Shown here: positions 35,529 to 44,189 of the stretch, piece by piece
Layout of the letters: each line of letters starts with the position of its first letter
How positions within the stretch are numbered: the first letter of the stretch is position 1
Assembly (NCBI RefSeq): GCF_020141465.1
Contig: NZ_JAHSPD010000001.1
Span: 772,501 to 836,500 of the forward strand
DNA length: 64,000 bases
Source: Roseovarius carneus
GTDB lineage: Bacteria; Pseudomonadota; Alphaproteobacteria; Rhodobacterales; Rhodobacteraceae
Direction of reading: 5' to 3'
Translations under genes and position numbers: made by a program
Notes under the pieces: model-generated
Databases searched by the model: none
What the model was told of the DNA's origin: nothing
Seen by the model: only the letters and a program-made list of their open reading frames with translations

Positions 35529-36422
35529 ATGCGCAGTAAAGTAACCAAGGCTATTTTTCCAGTTGCCGGTATGGGCACCCGCTTTCTCCCTGCGACCAAA
35601 TCAGTGCCAAAAGAAATCATGACCCTCGTGGACCGCCCCCTTGTGCAATACGCGATTGACGAGGCGCGCGCGGCAGGGATCAAGGAATTCATCTTTGTCA
35701 CCTCGCGCGGCAAAGGTGCGCTTGAGGATTATTTCGACAACGCCCCACAGCTTGAGCAAGAGCTGCGCAAAAAGGGCAAGACGGAACTTCTGGATATCCT
35801 GAAATCCACTAATATGGACTCGGGCGAGATTGCGTATATGCGCCAACACAAGCCCCTCGGCCTTGGCCATGCCGTCTGGTGCGCGCGCCGTCTGATCGGG
35901 AATGAGCCGTTTGCCGTGATCCTCCCCGACGATGTGATTGCCGCCGAAAAGCCCTGCCTTGAGCAGATGGTAGAAGCATTTGAAGAAACCCAAGGCAATA
36001 TCGTGGCCGCCATGGAAGTGCCGGATGACAAGGCATCCTCCTATGGCGTGCTGGACATCAAGGAAGACATGGGCGCGCTGGTCTCGACCAAAGGCATGGT
36101 CGAAAAACCTGCGCCCGGCACCGCCCCATCGAACCTTGCCGTGATCGGCCGCTATATCCTGTCGCCGACTGTGCTCAAGATGCTCAACAAGAAAAAACCC
36201 GGCGCAGGCGGTGAAATTCAGCTGACAGATGCCATCGCGGATGCCCGCGACGAGGGTGAGGAAGTCTATGGCTTCCGCTTTCGGGGCCAACGGTTCGATT
36301 GCGGCTCCAAAGCGGGCTTCTTGCAGGCAACCGTGTCCTTCGCCCTCGCGCGCGATGATTTGCGCGACGATTTGCGGAACTTCCTTTACGACACACTCAA
36401 CGCTGATAGGGCTGCGCAATAG
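35529..36422 (+). CDS. galU: UTP-glucose-1-phosphate uridylyltransferase
   Basis: A 297-residue nucleotidyltransferase making UDP-glucose. 'AIFPVAGMGTRFLPATKSVPKEI' carries the nucleotide loop, and 'VILPDDVIAAE', 'VEKPAPGTAPSNLAVIGRYIL' and 'FDCGSKAGFLQA' are the other family motifs. ATG 35529 has GGGGA upstream. UDP-glucose feeds ugd (UDP-glucuronate) and galE (UDP-galactose), the latter 27 bp downstream and probably co-transcribed. Confidence 0.96.
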   Translation: MRSKVTKAIFPVAGMGTRFLPATKSVPKEIMTLVDRPLVQYAIDEARAAGIKEFIFVTSRGKGALEDYFDNAPQLEQELRKKGKTELLDILKSTNMDSGEIAYMRQHKPLGLGHAVWCARRLIGNEPFAVILPDDVIAAEKPCLEQMVEAFEETQGNIVAAMEVPDDKASSYGVLDIKEDMGALVSTKGMVEKPAPGTAPSNLAVIGRYILSPTVLKMLNKKKPGAGGEIQLTDAIADARDEGEEVYGFRFRGQRFDCGSKAGFLQATVSFALARDDLRDDLRNFLYDTLNADRAAQ

Positions 36423-36449
36423 TTCTGAACGACTAAAGGCGGATTTCGC

Positions 36450-37433
36450 GTGACCAACATTCTTGTAACCGGCGGCGCGGGCTATATCGGAAGCCATGCC
36501 TGCAAGGCGCTCAAGGCCGCAGGCTATATGCCCGTTACCTACGATAACCTGATCACAGGCTGGGTCGATGCGGTAAAGTTCGGCCCTTTCGAGCAGGGTG
36601 ATCTCAACGACCGCGAGCGTCTGGATCAGGTCTTTGCCGCCTACCAACCCGCCGCCGTGATGCATTTCGCGGGCCTCAGCCAAGTGGGCGAAAGCACCCG
36701 CATCCCGGAGACGTATTGGCAGACCAATGTTTGCGGCTCGCTCACGCTGATGCAGGCCGCCGTTACCGCAGGCTGCCTTGATTTCGTGTTCAGCTCTACC
36801 TGCGCCACCTACGGCGATCAGGACAATGTCGTGCTCGACGAGACCTGCGTGCAGATGCCGATCAACCCCTATGCGTCATCCAAGCGCGCCATTGAGGACA
36901 TGCTGCGCGATTTTGAGGCCGCCCACGGGCTGCGCCATGTGATCTTTCGGTATTTCAACGTGGCTGGCGCCGACCCCGAGGCAGAGGTCGGCGAGCAACA
37001 CCAGCCAGAGACGCATCTTGTGCCCCTGATGCTCGATGCGCTCGACGGCACGCGGGGTGCGCTCACCATCTTCGGCACGGATTACGACACACCCGATGGC
37101 ACCTGTATCCGGGATTACGTGCATGTGTGCGATCTGGTGGATGCGCATATCCTCGGCCTCAAATGGCTGGAGGACAGTAAGCCAAGCCGTGTCTTCAACC
37201 TCGGCACCGGTGATGGGTTCTCCGTCCGCGAGGTGATCGCGCAGGCGGGTCATGTGACCAACCGCGACGTGCCTGTGATCGAGGGTCCAAGGCGCGAGGG
37301 CGATTGCACGAAGCTTGTCTCCGGCTCCACCCGCGCCGAGGCCGAGCTGGGCTGGACGCCCACGCGGTCGTCTATGGCGCAGATGATCGGCGATGCGTGG
37401 CGCTGGCATCAATCTGGACATTTTGAGAAATAA
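36450..37433 (+). CDS. galE: UDP-glucose 4-epimerase
   Basis: A 327-residue SDR enzyme. NAD loop 'VTGGAGYIGSHACKAL', catalytic 'SSTCATYG' and Y-x3-K in 'NPYASSKRAIE', and 'DGTCIRDYVHVCDL' are present. It interconverts UDP-glucose and UDP-galactose (or UDP-uronates). It starts with GTG 36450 behind an AAAGGCGGA site and lies between galU and the glycosyltransferases. Confidence 0.95.
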   Translation: MTNILVTGGAGYIGSHACKALKAAGYMPVTYDNLITGWVDAVKFGPFEQGDLNDRERLDQVFAAYQPAAVMHFAGLSQVGESTRIPETYWQTNVCGSLTLMQAAVTAGCLDFVFSSTCATYGDQDNVVLDETCVQMPINPYASSKRAIEDMLRDFEAAHGLRHVIFRYFNVAGADPEAEVGEQHQPETHLVPLMLDALDGTRGALTIFGTDYDTPDGTCIRDYVHVCDLVDAHILGLKWLEDSKPSRVFNLGTGDGFSVREVIAQAGHVTNRDVPVIEGPRREGDCTKLVSGSTRAEAELGWTPTRSSMAQMIGDAWRWHQSGHFEK

Positions 37434-37490
37434 CGGCAATCCTGCCCCGACACGGCCCGCGCCAAATGACGGGCTGGCCACGAGGTGCAG

Positions 37491-38534
37491 ATGACGGGCA
37501 AGACCACTCTCTGGGACCAACTGAGCGAGGCGAAGCTCGCCTACCGGCTCCGCTGGAAACGGCGCAGGCTGCTTTTGCGCGCATGGCGCAAACGGCAGCA
37601 GCTCCGCGCTGTGCGCGACAGGACCAAGGCGATCAAACCCGGCGCGATCCTGTGTTTCTCCACCGTGCGCAATGAGGCGATCCGCCTGCCTTACTTTCTC
37701 GATCATCACCGCGCGCTCGGCGTCGATCATTTCCTGTTCGTGGACAATGGCAGCAGCGATGACACCGCCGAGATGCTTTCCGAGCAGCCCGATTGCTCCG
37801 TCTGGAGCACCGCCCACAGCTACCGTTTGAGCCGCTTTGGCGTCGATTGGCTGACATGGTTGCAAATCCAGCACGGCCATGGCCATTGGTGCCTGACCTT
37901 GGATGCGGATGAGATCCTGATCTACCCCTTCCACGACACGCGGCCCCTGCCCGCCCTGACAAACTGGCTCGATATGAAGGGTCTGCCGTCGTTTGGCGCG
38001 CTGATGCTGGACCTCTACCCACGTGGGCGGCTGACCGAGACCCCCTATGAGGCGGGCCACGATCCAGCGGAAACCCTGCAATGGTTTGATGCGGGTAACT
38101 ATATGATCCAAAGAAAGAAAGACTTGCAAAACCTCTGGATACAGGGCGGCCCGCGCGCCCGTGCTTTCTTTGCCAAAGAACCCCGCCGCGCACCAACGAT
38201 GGGCAAAATTCCCCTGATCAAATGGGATCGCCGCTACGCCTATGTCAGCTCCACCCACTCCGCCCTGCCGCGGCGGCTCAACCAGACCTATGACGTCACG
38301 GGGGGGGAGGCCGCGTGCGGCGTGCTTCTGCACACCAAATTCCTGCACACCATCGCCGAGAAGTCGGCGGAGGAAAAACAGCGCGGTGAGCACTTCGCCA
38401 ACTCCACCCTCTACGAGGCCTATTACGATCAGTTGACCGAAGACCCGGTCCTGTGGTGCCCCACCTCCACGAAACTCACCGGGTGGCGACAGTTGGAGGC
38501 GCTGGGCCTGATGAGCCGCGGGACATGGCTGTGA
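37491..38534 (+). CDS. GT2/GT92-like glycosyltransferase, copy 1 of a tandem pair
   Basis: A 347-residue protein. After a very basic N-terminal segment (Arg/Lys-rich, about 15-40) come 'LCFSTVRNEAIRLPYFLDHH', 'HFLFVDNGSSDDT', then the acidic 'LTLDADEILIY' that should bind the metal and nucleotide. 'WIQGGPRARAFF' and 'RYAYVSSTH' are shared with copy 2. ATG 37491 sits 5 nt after GAGG. Predicted cytoplasmic; donor and acceptor unknown. Confidence 0.82.
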   Translation: MTGKTTLWDQLSEAKLAYRLRWKRRRLLLRAWRKRQQLRAVRDRTKAIKPGAILCFSTVRNEAIRLPYFLDHHRALGVDHFLFVDNGSSDDTAEMLSEQPDCSVWSTAHSYRLSRFGVDWLTWLQIQHGHGHWCLTLDADEILIYPFHDTRPLPALTNWLDMKGLPSFGALMLDLYPRGRLTETPYEAGHDPAETLQWFDAGNYMIQRKKDLQNLWIQGGPRARAFFAKEPRRAPTMGKIPLIKWDRRYAYVSSTHSALPRRLNQTYDVTGGEAACGVLLHTKFLHTIAEKSAEEKQRGEHFANSTLYEAYYDQLTEDPVLWCPTSTKLTGWRQLEALGLMSRGTWL

Positions 38535-38637
38535 GGATGGAAAACCGTTTACCCAAGCGTGACAAGGCTTTATCGTTTCGCAAAGCCGCAGATGCGGATC
38601 ATGGTCGGCGGCAATATTCCCTTAAGCCCGCCGCGCT

Positions 38638-39687
38638 ATGGTCACTCCGATGCGGCAAAACCAAAGGGCGGCGCGCGTGAAATTCTGGCAATCATATCGC
38701 ATGCGGTGGCGGCGCAAATGGGCCAAGATGCGCGCTTGGCACAAGCATTTTGGCATGTCGCCTGTGGTTGATCGCACCGCCGCGATCAAACCCGGCGATG
38801 TGCTCTTGTTCTCCACCCTGCGGGACGAGCATATCCGCCTGCCTTATTTCCTGAAATATTACCGAGAAATGGGCGTCGATCATTTCCTGATCGTGGACAA
38901 TGACAGCACCGATGGCAGCGGCGACTACCTCGCGGATCAGCCTGATGTTTCGCTCTGGCACACGAGGGCGAGCTATAAACGCGCGCGCTTTGGCGTGGAT
39001 TGGCTGAACTGGCTTCAACGGCAATACGCACACGGGCACTGGACGCTGACCGTCGATCCTGATGAGCTTTTCGTCTATCCGTTTTGCGACACACGCCCCA
39101 TTCGCGCCCTCACAGATTGGCTCGATGGCTCCAACGTGCGCAGCTTTGGGGCGATGCTTCTGGATATGTATCCCAAGGGACGGCTCGATGCCGTTCCATA
39201 CCGCCGGGGGCAAAACCCGATCGAGATCGCCTCATGGTTCGATCCCGGCAATTACATGATCGAGAAGAATCGCAAATTCGGCAATCTGTGGATTCAGGGC
39301 GGCCCACGTGCCCGTGTCTTTTTCCCCGATGCGCCGAAAAAAGCGCCCGCGCTGAACAAGATCCCTTTGGTGAAATGGAACCGCCGCTACGCCTATGTCA
39401 GCTCCACCCACATGCTGCTGCCGCGCGGCCTGAACCTTGTCTATGACGAATGGGGCGGGGAGACGGCAAGCGGCGTCCTGCTGCACGCAAAATTCCTCGA
39501 CACATTCACCACCAAGGCCGAGGAGGAGATGGAGCGCCAACAGCATTACCGCGCCTCTCTGGAATACAAAGCCTATGTGGAAAATCTCGAAAAGACACCA
39601 GAGCTTTGGTGCAAATGGTCGGAAAAATATATAAACTGGCGTCAATTGGAGATCCTCGGGCTTATGTCCAAGGGCAACTGGGCATGA
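38638..39687 (+). CDS. GT2/GT92-like glycosyltransferase, copy 2 of a tandem pair
   Basis: A 349-residue paralog of the preceding gene. The two align end to end without large gaps; shared blocks include 'IRLPYFL', 'GVDHFL', 'RFGVDWL', 'WIQGGPRAR' and 'RRYAYVSSTH'. The acidic motif here is 'LTVDPDELFVY', with a proline where copy 1 has alanine. Start is uncertain: ATG 38638, ATG 38650 and GTG 38677 are all possible and none has a strong ribosome site. It is followed 19 nt later by the GT14-like gene. Confidence 0.8.
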   Translation: MVTPMRQNQRAARVKFWQSYRMRWRRKWAKMRAWHKHFGMSPVVDRTAAIKPGDVLLFSTLRDEHIRLPYFLKYYREMGVDHFLIVDNDSTDGSGDYLADQPDVSLWHTRASYKRARFGVDWLNWLQRQYAHGHWTLTVDPDELFVYPFCDTRPIRALTDWLDGSNVRSFGAMLLDMYPKGRLDAVPYRRGQNPIEIASWFDPGNYMIEKNRKFGNLWIQGGPRARVFFPDAPKKAPALNKIPLVKWNRRYAYVSSTHMLLPRGLNLVYDEWGGETASGVLLHAKFLDTFTTKAEEEMERQQHYRASLEYKAYVENLEKTPELWCKWSEKYINWRQLEILGLMSKGNWA

Positions 39688-39706
39688 GCAGGAAGGCAAA
39701 ACGCAG

Positions 39707-41407
39707 GTGAGTGTCGGCATTGTCATGCTCGTCCACACGGCCCTCGGCCGCGCCGAACAGGTGGCGCGCCACTGGTCTTCTGCGGGCTGTCCATTGGTGA
39801 TCCACGCCGATCTGTCCGTGCCTGCCAAGACATTCAAGGCCTTCCGCGAGGCGCTTTCAGATCTTCCAGACGTGCGATTTTCCAAGAGACACCGCTGCGA
39901 ATGGGGCACGTGGAGGCTTGTCTCGGCTTCACAATCAGCGGCACAGACCATGCTTGATGATTTTCCCGATGTGCGTCACGTCTATCTCGCGTCGGGCTCC
40001 TGCCTGCCGCTGCGCCCGGTGACGGAGCTGATTGATTACCTGACCGAGCGCCCACACACCGATTTCATCGAAAGTGCGACGACCGCCGATGTCCCGTGGA
40101 CCATTGGCGGACTGGACGAGGAACGCTTCACCCTGCGCTTTCCGTTCTCATGGCGCAAGAACCGGTTTTTGTTCGATAAATATGTGGCCCTGCAACGCGC
40201 CTTCGGCCTCAAGCGCCGCATCCCGAACGGTATCGTCCCGCATATGGGAAGCCAGTGGTGGTGCCTCACGCGCCAGACCCTCTCGGCCATCCTGACCGAC
40301 CCCGAGCGCGCCAAATATGACGCCTATTTTCGGCAGGTCTGGATCCCGGATGAGAGCTATTTCCAAACCCTCGCCCGGCAATATTCGCGCAATATCGAAA
40401 GCCGCTCTCTCACGCTGAGCAAGTTCGATTATCAGGGCAAGCCGCATATTTTCTACGATGACCACCTCCAATTGCTGCGCCGCTCCGATTGCTTTGTGGC
40501 GCGCAAAATCTGGCCGCACGCGCATAAACTTTATGATGCTTTCCTCACCGATGCGGCCCATGCGATGAAAAAGACCGAGCCCAATCCCGGCAAGATCGAC
40601 CGGATCTTCAGCAAAGCCGTGGAGCGGCGCACGCGGGGCCGCACCGGCCTCTATATGCAAAGCCGCTTCCCGGTTGAGACGCGCGAAAATGGGCTCACCT
40701 CGGCGCAATATTCCGTTTTTCAGGGTTTCTCAGCCCTTTTCGAGAATTTTGAGACATGGCTTGCCCGCGCCACCGGAACGCGGGTTCACGGCCATCTTTT
40801 TGCGCCCGGACGAGCGGAGTTTTCGGAGGGGCAGACGGTTATGAACGGCGCGCTCTCTGACAGCGCGAAACTGCGCGATTACAACCCGCGCGCCTTCCTC
40901 GCCTCGCTCATCTGGAACACCCGCGGGGAGCGGCAGTGTTTTCAGTTCAGCCCCGCCGACAATCAGGCCATCAACTGGGACATCGCCAAAGACCCCAACG
41001 CGCAAATCTCCGTCATCTCCGGCGCATGGGCGGTCCCGCTTTTCAAATCCAACCAGAATTTCTCCGATATCCGCCGCGAGGCCGCCCGCCTGCAACAGGT
41101 TGAGAGCAAACATCTGGAGATCCTGCGCTCGTCCTGGACCAAGGCGCGCGTGCGCATTTGGACCATGGCCGAGTTTATCGAGGCACCGATGGAGCCTTTG
41201 CAAACCATCATCGACGAAATCGGCCCGATGCAGAACACGCGCGGGCTGAGTGAAGTGCCGAAAATGGCCGACCTGACCGGCTTTGGCCAATTCCTGCAAA
41301 ACCTGAAAAACCAGGGGATGCACCCCTACCTCATGGGCAATTTTCCCGTGGCGCATGAGCTGCATGAGGCTCAGACAAGCTCGCGCAAACCCTATCTTGT
41401 TCGGTAA
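39707..41407 (+). CDS. GT14-like (core-2/I-branching type) glycosyltransferase with a long C-terminal extension
   Basis: A 566-residue protein. Residues 1-300 follow the bacterial beta-1,6-N-acetylglucosaminyltransferase (GT14) pattern: 'IVMLVHTALGRAEQVARHW', 'RCEWGTWRLVSASQSA', 'HVYLASGSCLPLRP', 'GSQWWCLTRQTL' and 'WIPDESYFQTLAR'. Residues about 330-566 form a second domain that I do not recognise beyond its frequent pairing with this family. It starts with GTG 39707 behind GGAAGG and runs into the sulfotransferase gene 6 bp later. Confidence 0.82.
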   Translation: MSVGIVMLVHTALGRAEQVARHWSSAGCPLVIHADLSVPAKTFKAFREALSDLPDVRFSKRHRCEWGTWRLVSASQSAAQTMLDDFPDVRHVYLASGSCLPLRPVTELIDYLTERPHTDFIESATTADVPWTIGGLDEERFTLRFPFSWRKNRFLFDKYVALQRAFGLKRRIPNGIVPHMGSQWWCLTRQTLSAILTDPERAKYDAYFRQVWIPDESYFQTLARQYSRNIESRSLTLSKFDYQGKPHIFYDDHLQLLRRSDCFVARKIWPHAHKLYDAFLTDAAHAMKKTEPNPGKIDRIFSKAVERRTRGRTGLYMQSRFPVETRENGLTSAQYSVFQGFSALFENFETWLARATGTRVHGHLFAPGRAEFSEGQTVMNGALSDSAKLRDYNPRAFLASLIWNTRGERQCFQFSPADNQAINWDIAKDPNAQISVISGAWAVPLFKSNQNFSDIRREAARLQQVESKHLEILRSSWTKARVRIWTMAEFIEAPMEPLQTIIDEIGPMQNTRGLSEVPKMADLTGFGQFLQNLKNQGMHPYLMGNFPVAHELHEAQTSSRKPYLVR

Positions 41408-41413
41408 AATCTA

Positions 41414-42841
41414 ATGCCCCAGTTCGATTACTTCGTCGTCTTTGCCGAAATGCGCACAGGCTCCAACCTGCTGGAGGCGAACCTGAACGCATTTGAAAGC
41501 TTTGAGTGCCACGGCGAGGCCTTCAACCCCGCCTTCATTGGCTACCCGAACAGGACCGAAATCCTCGGCATCACCCAAGCCATGCGCGAAGGCGATCCCG
41601 CCCGTCTGATCGACACGATCAAGACCCAAAGCACCGGCATGGGGGGGTTTCGCTTTTTCCATGATCACGATCTGCGCGCGCTTGAGATCGCCACCGCCGA
41701 CCCGCGCTGTGCCAAGATCATCCTCACCCGCAACCCCGCCGAAAGCTATGTCAGCTGGAAGATCGCTCAGGAAACTGGGCAATGGAAGCTGACCAACGTG
41801 AAGCGACGCAAGGAGGCCAAGGCCCGCTTTGACGCCGCCGAGTTCGAGGATCACATCGCGCGGCTTCAGACCTTTCAGGTGTTCTTGATGAACACACTAC
41901 AGAAGACCGGGCAGACGGCGTTTTATCTGGATTACGAAGATCTAAACAATCTTGAGGTAATGAACGGCCTCGCTCGCTTTCTCGGCAGCGACGAGCGGCT
42001 GGAGGCGCTGGACGACAAGCTGAAAATCCAGAACCCCCAGACGCTTGAGGATAAGGTCGCCAATTTTGACGAGATGACCGCAGCGCTGGCCGGGATCGAC
42101 AGGTTCAACCTCACCCGCACGCCCAATTTTGAGCCGCGCCGCGGGGCCGCCGTGCCCGCCCATGTTGTGGGTGTCAAAGCACCGCTTCTCTTCATGCCCA
42201 TCCGCTCTGGCCCCGAGGACGAGGTGCGCAGATGGCTCGCCGCGCTCGACGGGACCACACACGACGCGCTCTATACCAATTTGAACCAAAAGCTTCTGCG
42301 CCAATGGCAGCACGGCACGCCCGGCCATCGCAGCTTTACCGTGCTGCGCCATCCACTGGCGCGCGCGCACACGGCGTTTTGCACCCGTATCCTCAGCCGC
42401 GGCCCCGGCTGTCTCGGCGAAATCCGCCGCATCTTGCGCAATTTTCACAAACTACCGATCCCCGGCCCCGGCCCTGACGAGACCTATGACCGGCGCGCAC
42501 ATCACACCGCCTTCACCGCGTTTTTGCAATTCCTCAAGGCCAATCTGCGCGGTCAGACTTCGGTGCGCGTCGATGCCAATTGGGCCACGCAATCGGCCGT
42601 CCTGCAAGGCATGGCGCAGGTCTGCTTGCCCGATTTGATCCTACGCGAGGACGAAATGCAGCTGCACTTGGGCGCGCTCGCCAAACAGGTGGGCTATCCT
42701 GGTGCCACGCCCATTGAGGCCGCGCCCAAGGACACTCCCTTTGCGCTGGCCGATATCTATGATGACACGTTAGAGGCGCTGGCCGCTGACATTTACCAGC
42801 GCGATTACGAAGCCTTCGGATTTGGGGCGTGGAAGGCCTGA
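41414..42841 (+). CDS. Sulfotransferase-like protein with two related domains
   Basis: A 475-residue protein. The N-terminal half is a sulfotransferase: PAPS loop 'FAEMRTGSNLLEANL' and the 3'-phosphate strand 'IILTRNPAESYVSWK'. The C-terminal half (from about 250) has a second strand-helix 'TVLRHPLARAHTAFCTRIL', typical of the same fold, but before it I see no clear PAPS loop. The second domain may thus be a catalytically weak copy or bind the acceptor. It directly follows the GT14-like gene, so a glycan acceptor is likely (inference). Confidence 0.75.
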   Translation: MPQFDYFVVFAEMRTGSNLLEANLNAFESFECHGEAFNPAFIGYPNRTEILGITQAMREGDPARLIDTIKTQSTGMGGFRFFHDHDLRALEIATADPRCAKIILTRNPAESYVSWKIAQETGQWKLTNVKRRKEAKARFDAAEFEDHIARLQTFQVFLMNTLQKTGQTAFYLDYEDLNNLEVMNGLARFLGSDERLEALDDKLKIQNPQTLEDKVANFDEMTAALAGIDRFNLTRTPNFEPRRGAAVPAHVVGVKAPLLFMPIRSGPEDEVRRWLAALDGTTHDALYTNLNQKLLRQWQHGTPGHRSFTVLRHPLARAHTAFCTRILSRGPGCLGEIRRILRNFHKLPIPGPGPDETYDRRAHHTAFTAFLQFLKANLRGQTSVRVDANWATQSAVLQGMAQVCLPDLILREDEMQLHLGALAKQVGYPGATPIEAAPKDTPFALADIYDDTLEALAADIYQRDYEAFGFGAWKA

Positions 42842-42866
42842 AAGCCGCTTCCGTAGCCGGGCTCGA

Positions 42867-43331
42867 TTAGGCAGCGATAGAGCGCTGTGCCTCGGTCAGT
42901 ATCGTATAGATCGTCCCCGCATCCGGGTTTGCGCGCAGTTTTGCACAAAGATCACTATCCCTGAGCGTCCGCGACACGAGCGCAAGCGCCTTGAGATGCT
43001 CGACCCCTGCTTCCAACGGCGCGAAGAGAGCAAAGGCCAGATCCACCGGCTGCCGGTCAACCGCGTCAAAATCGATGGGGCGCTCCAGCAAGATCAGCGC
43101 GCCCACGACCTCTCCAAGCCCGTCAAGCCGCGCATGGGGCAAGGCGACACCATTCCCGACACCCGTTGGCCCAAGCGCCTCACGCTCCAGCAAGGCCTCG
43201 ACTGCCCGCGCAGCGGGCAGACCGTATGCGGATTCGGAAATATCGCCCAGCTCATGCATCAAACGCTTCTTGCTTGATGCAGAAGACAAGACGCGCACAG
43301 CCTCTGGTTTGAGGATCATGGAAATGTCCAT
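42867..43331 (-). CDS. ptsN: PTS IIA-Ntr protein (EIIA-nitrogen)
   Basis: A 154-residue regulatory phosphocarrier. The phosphorylated His is H66 in 'VALPHARLDGL', in the EIIA mannitol/nitrogen fold. In proteobacteria it is phosphorylated by PtsP and controls potassium transport, stress and envelope functions. It is the last gene of the rnd-lptC-lptA-lptB-hpf-ptsN series. A 53-bp gap separates it from hpf. Confidence 0.95.
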   Translation of the reverse strand: MDISMILKPEAVRVLSSASSKKRLMHELGDISESAYGLPAARAVEALLEREALGPTGVGNGVALPHARLDGLGEVVGALILLERPIDFDAVDRQPVDLAFALFAPLEAGVEHLKALALVSRTLRDSDLCAKLRANPDAGTIYTILTEAQRSIAA

Positions 43332-43384
43332 TCTTTGCTCCGACCGTTCATGAGCGGCGGCGCTGCGCCCTCAAACCTCAGTGT

Positions 43385-43948
43385 TTACGGGTCGATCCAC
43401 CCTATATTGCCATCGTCGCGGCGATATACAACGTTCAGCCCGCCTTTTGCCTCGTTCCGAAATACCAGCACTGGCGCTCCAGCAAGCTCCATCTGCATCA
43501 CTGCCTCCCCAACGGAGAGGGCCTGAATCTTCGCCTCCATTTCGGCGACGATAATAGGCTGAAGGCTTTCCGGTTCCGATTCCGAGTTTTCGCTTTCAGA
43601 GGCGAGGATATACGAGGCCCCCCCGGAAAGTTCAACCGGCTGGTGCCGGTCTTTATGGTGATCTTTCAAGCGGCGTTTGTAGCGGCGCAGCTGCTTGTCC
43701 ATTTTTTCAAGGCTCGCATCGAAAGCGGCATAGATTTCATGGGCCTTTCCCTTGGCTTGCACGGTAAGGCCCGTGGAAAGGTGAACCACACTCTCGCAAA
43801 CAAATTCGCTGGCGCTTTTGGAGAAAACCACGGTCGCGTCGGTCGGTCGCTTGGCATATTTTTCCACCGCAGCGCCTAGTTCGGTCTTCACATGGGTCTG
43901 AAGCGCCTCACCAATGTCGATCTGTTTGCCGGAAATTTGATAGCGCAT
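43385..43948 (-). CDS. hpf: Ribosome hibernation-promoting factor, long form
   Basis: A 187-residue protein: N-terminal HPF/RaiA domain starting 'MRYQISGKQIDIGEALQTHV' and a C-terminal dimerisation domain ('AGAPVLVFRNEAKGGLNVVYRRDDGNIGWIDP'). Long HPFs join 70S ribosomes into 100S dimers in stationary phase. ATG 43948 has AAGGAGA. The 241-bp gap to lptB upstream may hold its own promoter; in many alphaproteobacteria rpoN occupies this spot and it is absent here. Confidence 0.95.
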   Translation of the reverse strand: MRYQISGKQIDIGEALQTHVKTELGAAVEKYAKRPTDATVVFSKSASEFVCESVVHLSTGLTVQAKGKAHEIYAAFDASLEKMDKQLRRYKRRLKDHHKDRHQPVELSGGASYILASESENSESEPESLQPIIVAEMEAKIQALSVGEAVMQMELAGAPVLVFRNEAKGGLNVVYRRDDGNIGWIDP

Positions 43949-44189
43949 GGTCTCTCCTTCATGTTGTCGCAGGCGGGCGTGCCGAGGAACACAGGGAATG
44001 TAGGTCCGGCTCAGATCCGCTTGCGGGAAAATGGCGTGAGGAGGGGCTGTGCGCGGTCCGCCCAATCAGATTTGGGGCGCGATACGGCAAGCTCGAAACT
44101 CCTATCGTCCATAGGTTGATTGACGCGTTTATCCGGCCTCTTGTCAATGCGCATTGCGGCGGCGAGAGCCAAATTCTGCCCAAAATAGA

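Noticed and set aside
28076-42841. Region as a genomic island
   Set aside because: There is no integrase, transposase, flanking repeat or tRNA; base composition is like the rest except for short A/T-rich promoter stretches.
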